Shown here: one piece after another, positions 15,624-17,417 of the stretch
Layout: each line of letters begins with the position of its first letter
Numbering within the stretch: position 1 is the first letter of the stretch
Assembly (NCBI GenBank): GCA_023664325.1
Contig: JAMPFS010000054.1
Span: 1-17,417, forward strand
Source: Clostridium sp.
Lineage (GTDB): Bacteria; Bacillota; Clostridia; Lachnospirales; Lachnospiraceae
Reading direction: 5' to 3'
DNA: 17,417 nt
Translations under genes and position numbers: made by a program
The notes under the pieces: model-generated
Databases searched by the model: none
Told to the model about the DNA's origin: nothing
Seen by the model: only the letters and a program-made list of their open reading frames with translations

Positions 15624-16079
15624 TCATCCTTTTTTCTGAGCCGTCCATTTCCTGATAAGTTCTACCGCCAGCATGAAAAAAATTCCCACCAGCACTCCTA
15701 TGATATTCAAACACATCTCTCCAAAATCACAGTGTCTTCCCGGAATATTCCATTTACCGACCTCGGAAAAGACTGCCAAAACAATTCCTGATATGACAGA
15801 TATGAAAAGACACACCGAACACCTGCTAATAAATTCGGTTGTCACACCCATAGCGAGCATCCCATAGAAAAAGAAAATGACAGGATGCGCCCACAGACGG
15901 AACAACATATGCCAATGCACCAACGTTTCATAGGGAATCTCTCCCTCTATAAAAAACTGTAATATCCATTTGGTGAACCCCAGACTGGTGGCGGCTGTAT
16001 CCGTTCCTGCCTGAAAGGACAGAAACAGGATAAATCCAACCCAGAAAACCAGAGTGATTGCTAATAGTATTTTTTTCAT
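15624..16079 (-). CDS. VanZ-like family membrane protein
   Basis: Small 151-aa membrane protein of the VanZ-like family. The hallmarks are an N-terminal helix followed by a polar LSFQAGTDTAATS stretch, the FRLWAHPVIFFFYG motif (60-73) with its Arg and His, and the C-terminal SEVGKWNIPGRHCDFGEMCLNIIG (105-128). In this last motif PGR and the Asp/Asn pair match the family's conserved block. About four helices are seen. VanZ itself gives low-level teicoplanin resistance, but most homologues have no proven role. No vanA-type genes are near, so a resistance label would be unjustified. I chose the ATG at 16079 because GAGG lies 6 nt upstream, rather than the ATG at 16091. It stands alone between the palindromic element and the Rpn terminator. 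Confidence 0.87.
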   Translation of the reverse strand: MKKILLAITLVFWVGFILFLSFQAGTDTAATSLGFTKWILQFFIEGEIPYETLVHWHMLFRLWAHPVIFFFYGMLAMGVTTEFISRCSVCLFISVISGIVLAVFSEVGKWNIPGRHCDFGEMCLNIIGVLVGIFFMLAVELIRKWTAQKKG

Positions 16080-16156
16080 ACCCATCCTCATATATTATTT
16101 TTGCTTCATATAGCGTAAAAATAAATTCCCTTTGAAAATGTCCTACACCATAAAAT

Positions 16157-16186
16157 ATCCGCCATACCAACGCAGATATGGCGGAT
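16157..16186 (-). terminator. Terminator-like stem-loop after the Rpn gene
   Basis: ATCCGCCATA (16157-16166) and TATGGCGGAT (16177-16186) form a perfect 10-bp stem with a 10-nt loop. It lies 34 nt past the Rpn stop, and on the minus strand it is followed by ATTTTATGG. GC-rich stem and position suit an intrinsic terminator, though the T-tract is short. Confidence 0.6.
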
Positions 16187-16219
16187 TTCCATAAACTTAT
16201 CTGATATTTCACCTGCCTG

Positions 16220-16561
16220 TTAACGTTCCTGTTCCAAAGCTTCTACTTCTTCCAGTGAAAGCCCTGTTTTTTCTGCAATGGTAGGTTTGTCGAGTATATC
16301 TAAAAGTCTTTGCGCAATTTCATATGCCCGCTGTAAGGAGCCCTGTTCCTGACCTTCCGCAAGTCCTTCTGCATGACCTTCTGCATGACCTTCCGCAAGT
16401 CCTTCTGCATGACCCTCCCGCATAGCCCGTTTTCGGATTCCAATCTCAATCGCCAGATTATCTTTTCGGGCTTCGCACTGCATCCGAATTTTTTCATCTT
16501 CACTAAGCTGCGCCATCGTGTAGACACATTCATCAATCGCTTCATTTTTCTTAGCCAGCAT
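16220..16561 (-). CDS. Internal in-frame start: predicted separate Rpn C-terminal protein (RpnS-like)
   Basis: Within the Rpn gene, the ATG for residue 213 (16561-16559) is preceded by GGGAGG (16575-16570) with an 8-nt gap. This is as good a ribosome site as those of the window's real genes. Translation there gives a 113-aa protein: a helical, charged segment, six 4-residue repeats, then a C-terminal helix pair ending LSLEEVEALEQER. In E. coli, Rpn C-terminal domains are known to be made separately from internal starts and to inhibit the full-length nuclease. By analogy this would be the antitoxin. The internal site may be chance, since codons for Trp-Glu-Glu-Leu can spell GGGAGGAATT, and no expression evidence is available. 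Confidence 0.5.
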   Translation of the reverse strand: MLAKKNEAIDECVYTMAQLSEDEKIRMQCEARKDNLAIEIGIRKRAMREGHAEGLAEGHAEGHAEGLAEGQEQGSLQRAYEIAQRLLDILDKPTIAEKTGLSLEEVEALEQER

Positions 16562-17197
16562 ACTCAATTCCTCCCAACTTTCTGCACGGAACAGTTTTGC
16601 CCACTGATACAGTTCTGACTGCCCTTCCTTCTTTATGACTTTTTCATTGTCAATCTGCCGCAGATTCAGGACAAAAATTCCTAAATCATCACTATACCGA
16701 TTATAATATTCCGGATTTTCGTTAATCAGATAATATCTGGAGAGAAGCTCCTCCACATCCTCAAATAAATCAAAATCCAGAATACTGATTTGCAAAGCCG
16801 GTATTGCGTCGGCATAATCCTGTCCCTCATCCAGATTATTGTACGTCCTACAGAGATAAGTCAGCGACCGTTCCTTCCAGTAGCGCTGCTTTACGATCTG
16901 CATCTCAATGTTAATATACTGCTTCTTATTCAGCAAAAGCTTGATATCCAATACACAAGTTTTGCTGTTCATTTGTTCCCCAAGCTCAATGGGATTGCAG
17001 ATATCCAAATCCGTTACCGTATCTGCATCAAGTCCGGTAATCGCACAGACCAAATGTTTCAATACGTTCTTGTTTTTCTGCATGACTGCCCGGAACATAT
17101 AATCATTTGTCAGGCGATAACGGATGGCACCCTTCCGTTTTTTATAATCATGGTGTGCCTTATTGGTTTCTATTGTTCCAAAATTTTTCTTTGCCAT
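16220..17197 (-). CDS. Rpn-family PD-(D/E)XK nuclease (recombination-promoting nuclease / putative transposase)
   Basis: 325-aa protein of the Rpn/PDDEXK transposase-like family. The N-terminal nuclease domain begins with the family marker RLTNDYMFRAVM (28-39). Its catalytic core has D84 in CVLDIKLLL and the ExQ motif E98-Q100 in NIEMQ, fitting a PD-(D/E)XK active site of the D...ExQ type. Residues from about 205 are helical and contain GHAE/GLAE repeats (261-284). AGGAGG lies 7 nt before the ATG at 17197. No terminal inverted repeats or target duplications were seen, so there is no sign of an active insertion sequence. E. coli members are Mg-dependent DNA nucleases that can be toxic and phage-protective. 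Here the gene has its own likely promoter and terminator and an internal translation start. Confidence 0.9.
   Translation of the reverse strand: MAKKNFGTIETNKAHHDYKKRKGAIRYRLTNDYMFRAVMQKNKNVLKHLVCAITGLDADTVTDLDICNPIELGEQMNSKTCVLDIKLLLNKKQYINIEMQIVKQRYWKERSLTYLCRTYNNLDEGQDYADAIPALQISILDFDLFEDVEELLSRYYLINENPEYYNRYSDDLGIFVLNLRQIDNEKVIKKEGQSELYQWAKLFRAESWEELSMLAKKNEAIDECVYTMAQLSEDEKIRMQCEARKDNLAIEIGIRKRAMREGHAEGLAEGHAEGHAEGLAEGQEQGSLQRAYEIAQRLLDILDKPTIAEKTGLSLEEVEALEQER
16346..16417 (-). repeat. Six 12-bp tandem repeats in the Rpn C-terminal region
   Basis: Six consecutive 12-bp units encode EGHA, EGLA, EGHA, EGHA, EGLA and a diverged EGQE (residues 261-284). Exact GCATGACCTTCT-type units alternate with GCAAGTCCTTCT-type units on the plus strand. 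Period 12 keeps the frame, so copy number can vary without breaking the gene. The array also falls inside the predicted internal protein. Confidence 0.9.
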
Positions 17198-17261
17198 ATA
17201 GTATCCTCCTGTTTTTATCTTCGTTCGTAATCAGATAAAAGAATACTATGGCTTATAACGG

Positions 17262-17417
17262 TTATGTGGTCTCATCCGCCTCCTTTCCTCTCCAAGCACT
17301 TTCCCAAGTAATTTTATTGTAAAATATTATGGTAAAAATAGCAACTATAAAAAACGCAATCCCATTGTTTTTTACGGTACTTTCTGTTATAATTTCTTTA
17401 ATCAGAAATACCATGCA
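17262..17417 (-). CDS. Possible 3' end of a gene entering from the window edge, or a small membrane protein
   Basis: A minus-strand frame is open from the window edge to a TAA at 17264-17262. With the ATG at 17414 it would give 50 aa: a polar start, a hydrophobic stretch (IAFFIVAIFTIIF), then a polar WESAWRGKEADETT end. It could be the C-terminus of a membrane protein. Against it, the predicted Rpn promoter lies inside it and AT-rich DNA easily encodes hydrophobic residues. I recognise no family. Confidence 0.25.
   Translation of the reverse strand, partial: CMVFLIKEIITESTVKNNGIAFFIVAIFTIIFYNKITWESAWRGKEADETT
17316..17344 (-). promoter_or_regulatory. Candidate sigma-A promoter of the Rpn gene
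   Basis: On the minus strand, TTGCTA (17344-17339) is followed after 17 nt by TACAAT (17321-17316), predicting a start near 17309 and a leader of about 110 nt. The leader holds an 11-bp palindrome, ATAAC-G-GTTAT (17255-17265), and an AAGGAGG not linked to a good gene start. Confidence 0.5.

Noticed and set aside
15624..16079. Glycopeptide resistance gene vanZ
   Set aside because: Only the broad VanZ-like family is supported. No vanR/S/H/A/X genes are nearby and most homologues are unrelated to resistance.
16346..16417. Short regular repeats as a possible CRISPR array
   Set aside because: The 12-bp units are contiguous with no spacers and are in frame inside the Rpn gene; they are coding tandem repeats.
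16220..17197. Active insertion sequence or transposon
   Set aside because: Although the family is often labelled putative transposase, no terminal inverted repeats or target duplications are visible and the gene has its own promoter and terminator.
17246..17275. 9-codon ORF after AAGGAGG in the Rpn leader
   Set aside because: The ribosome site is only 3 nt from the ATG, too close for good initiation, and the peptide shows no regulatory codon run.

Overview
The window looks like chromosomal DNA of a gut-type Clostridia, most likely Lachnospiraceae. The coding density and AT-rich spacers fit, as do the strong AGGAGG ribosome sites. So do the gene families: YesL/DUF624, a GH130 phosphorylase with a carbohydrate ABC importer that lacks its own ATPase, MurT/GatD, an Rpn-type nuclease, and a large Clostridia-type protein with a cyclic-nucleotide-binding-like N-terminus. 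Species cannot be fixed from the sequence alone. Almost everything is on the minus strand; the only confident plus-strand gene is the AraC-family regulator.

Layout. (1) Positions 80-2865: a minus-strand cluster of a YesL/DUF624 membrane protein with an unusual charged repeat tail, a one-TM hypothetical protein, and a YugP-type membrane zinc metallopeptidase. (2) Positions 3028-7574: a sugar operon in transcription order solute-binding lipoprotein, two permeases, then a GH130 beta-mannoside phosphorylase. Stem-loops lie between several cistrons. A divergent AraC-family regulator (7976-8854) is separated from it by a 401-bp AT-rich region holding three copies of a short palindromic motif. The likely logic is import of a short beta-mannoside, intracellular phosphorolysis to mannose-1-phosphate, and control by the divergent AraC protein. 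(3) Positions 8904-15338: five closely spaced minus-strand genes, in order an aldose 1-epimerase-like protein, a 758-aa protein with a degenerate cNMP-binding-like domain, MurT, GatD (the lipid II isoglutaminyl synthase pair), and a WYL-domain regulator. (4) Positions 15339-15623: a non-coding stretch dominated by a nested inverted-repeat element that can form several alternative stems. (5) Positions 15624-17197: a small VanZ-like membrane protein and an Rpn-family PD-(D/E)XK nuclease. (6) Positions 17198-17417: the likely Rpn promoter/leader and possibly the end of another gene.

The most interesting points are three. First, the Rpn gene carries a strong internal ribosome site and in-frame ATG that would make a separate 113-aa C-terminal protein, plus six 4-residue repeats; this is the architecture reported for RpnL/RpnS gene-within-gene toxin-antitoxin phage-defence systems. 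Second, the element at 15416-15564 is a multi-stem palindromic structure with competing pairings. Third, the large cNMP-like protein has lost the phosphate-binding arginine signature and sits in the MurT-GatD cluster.
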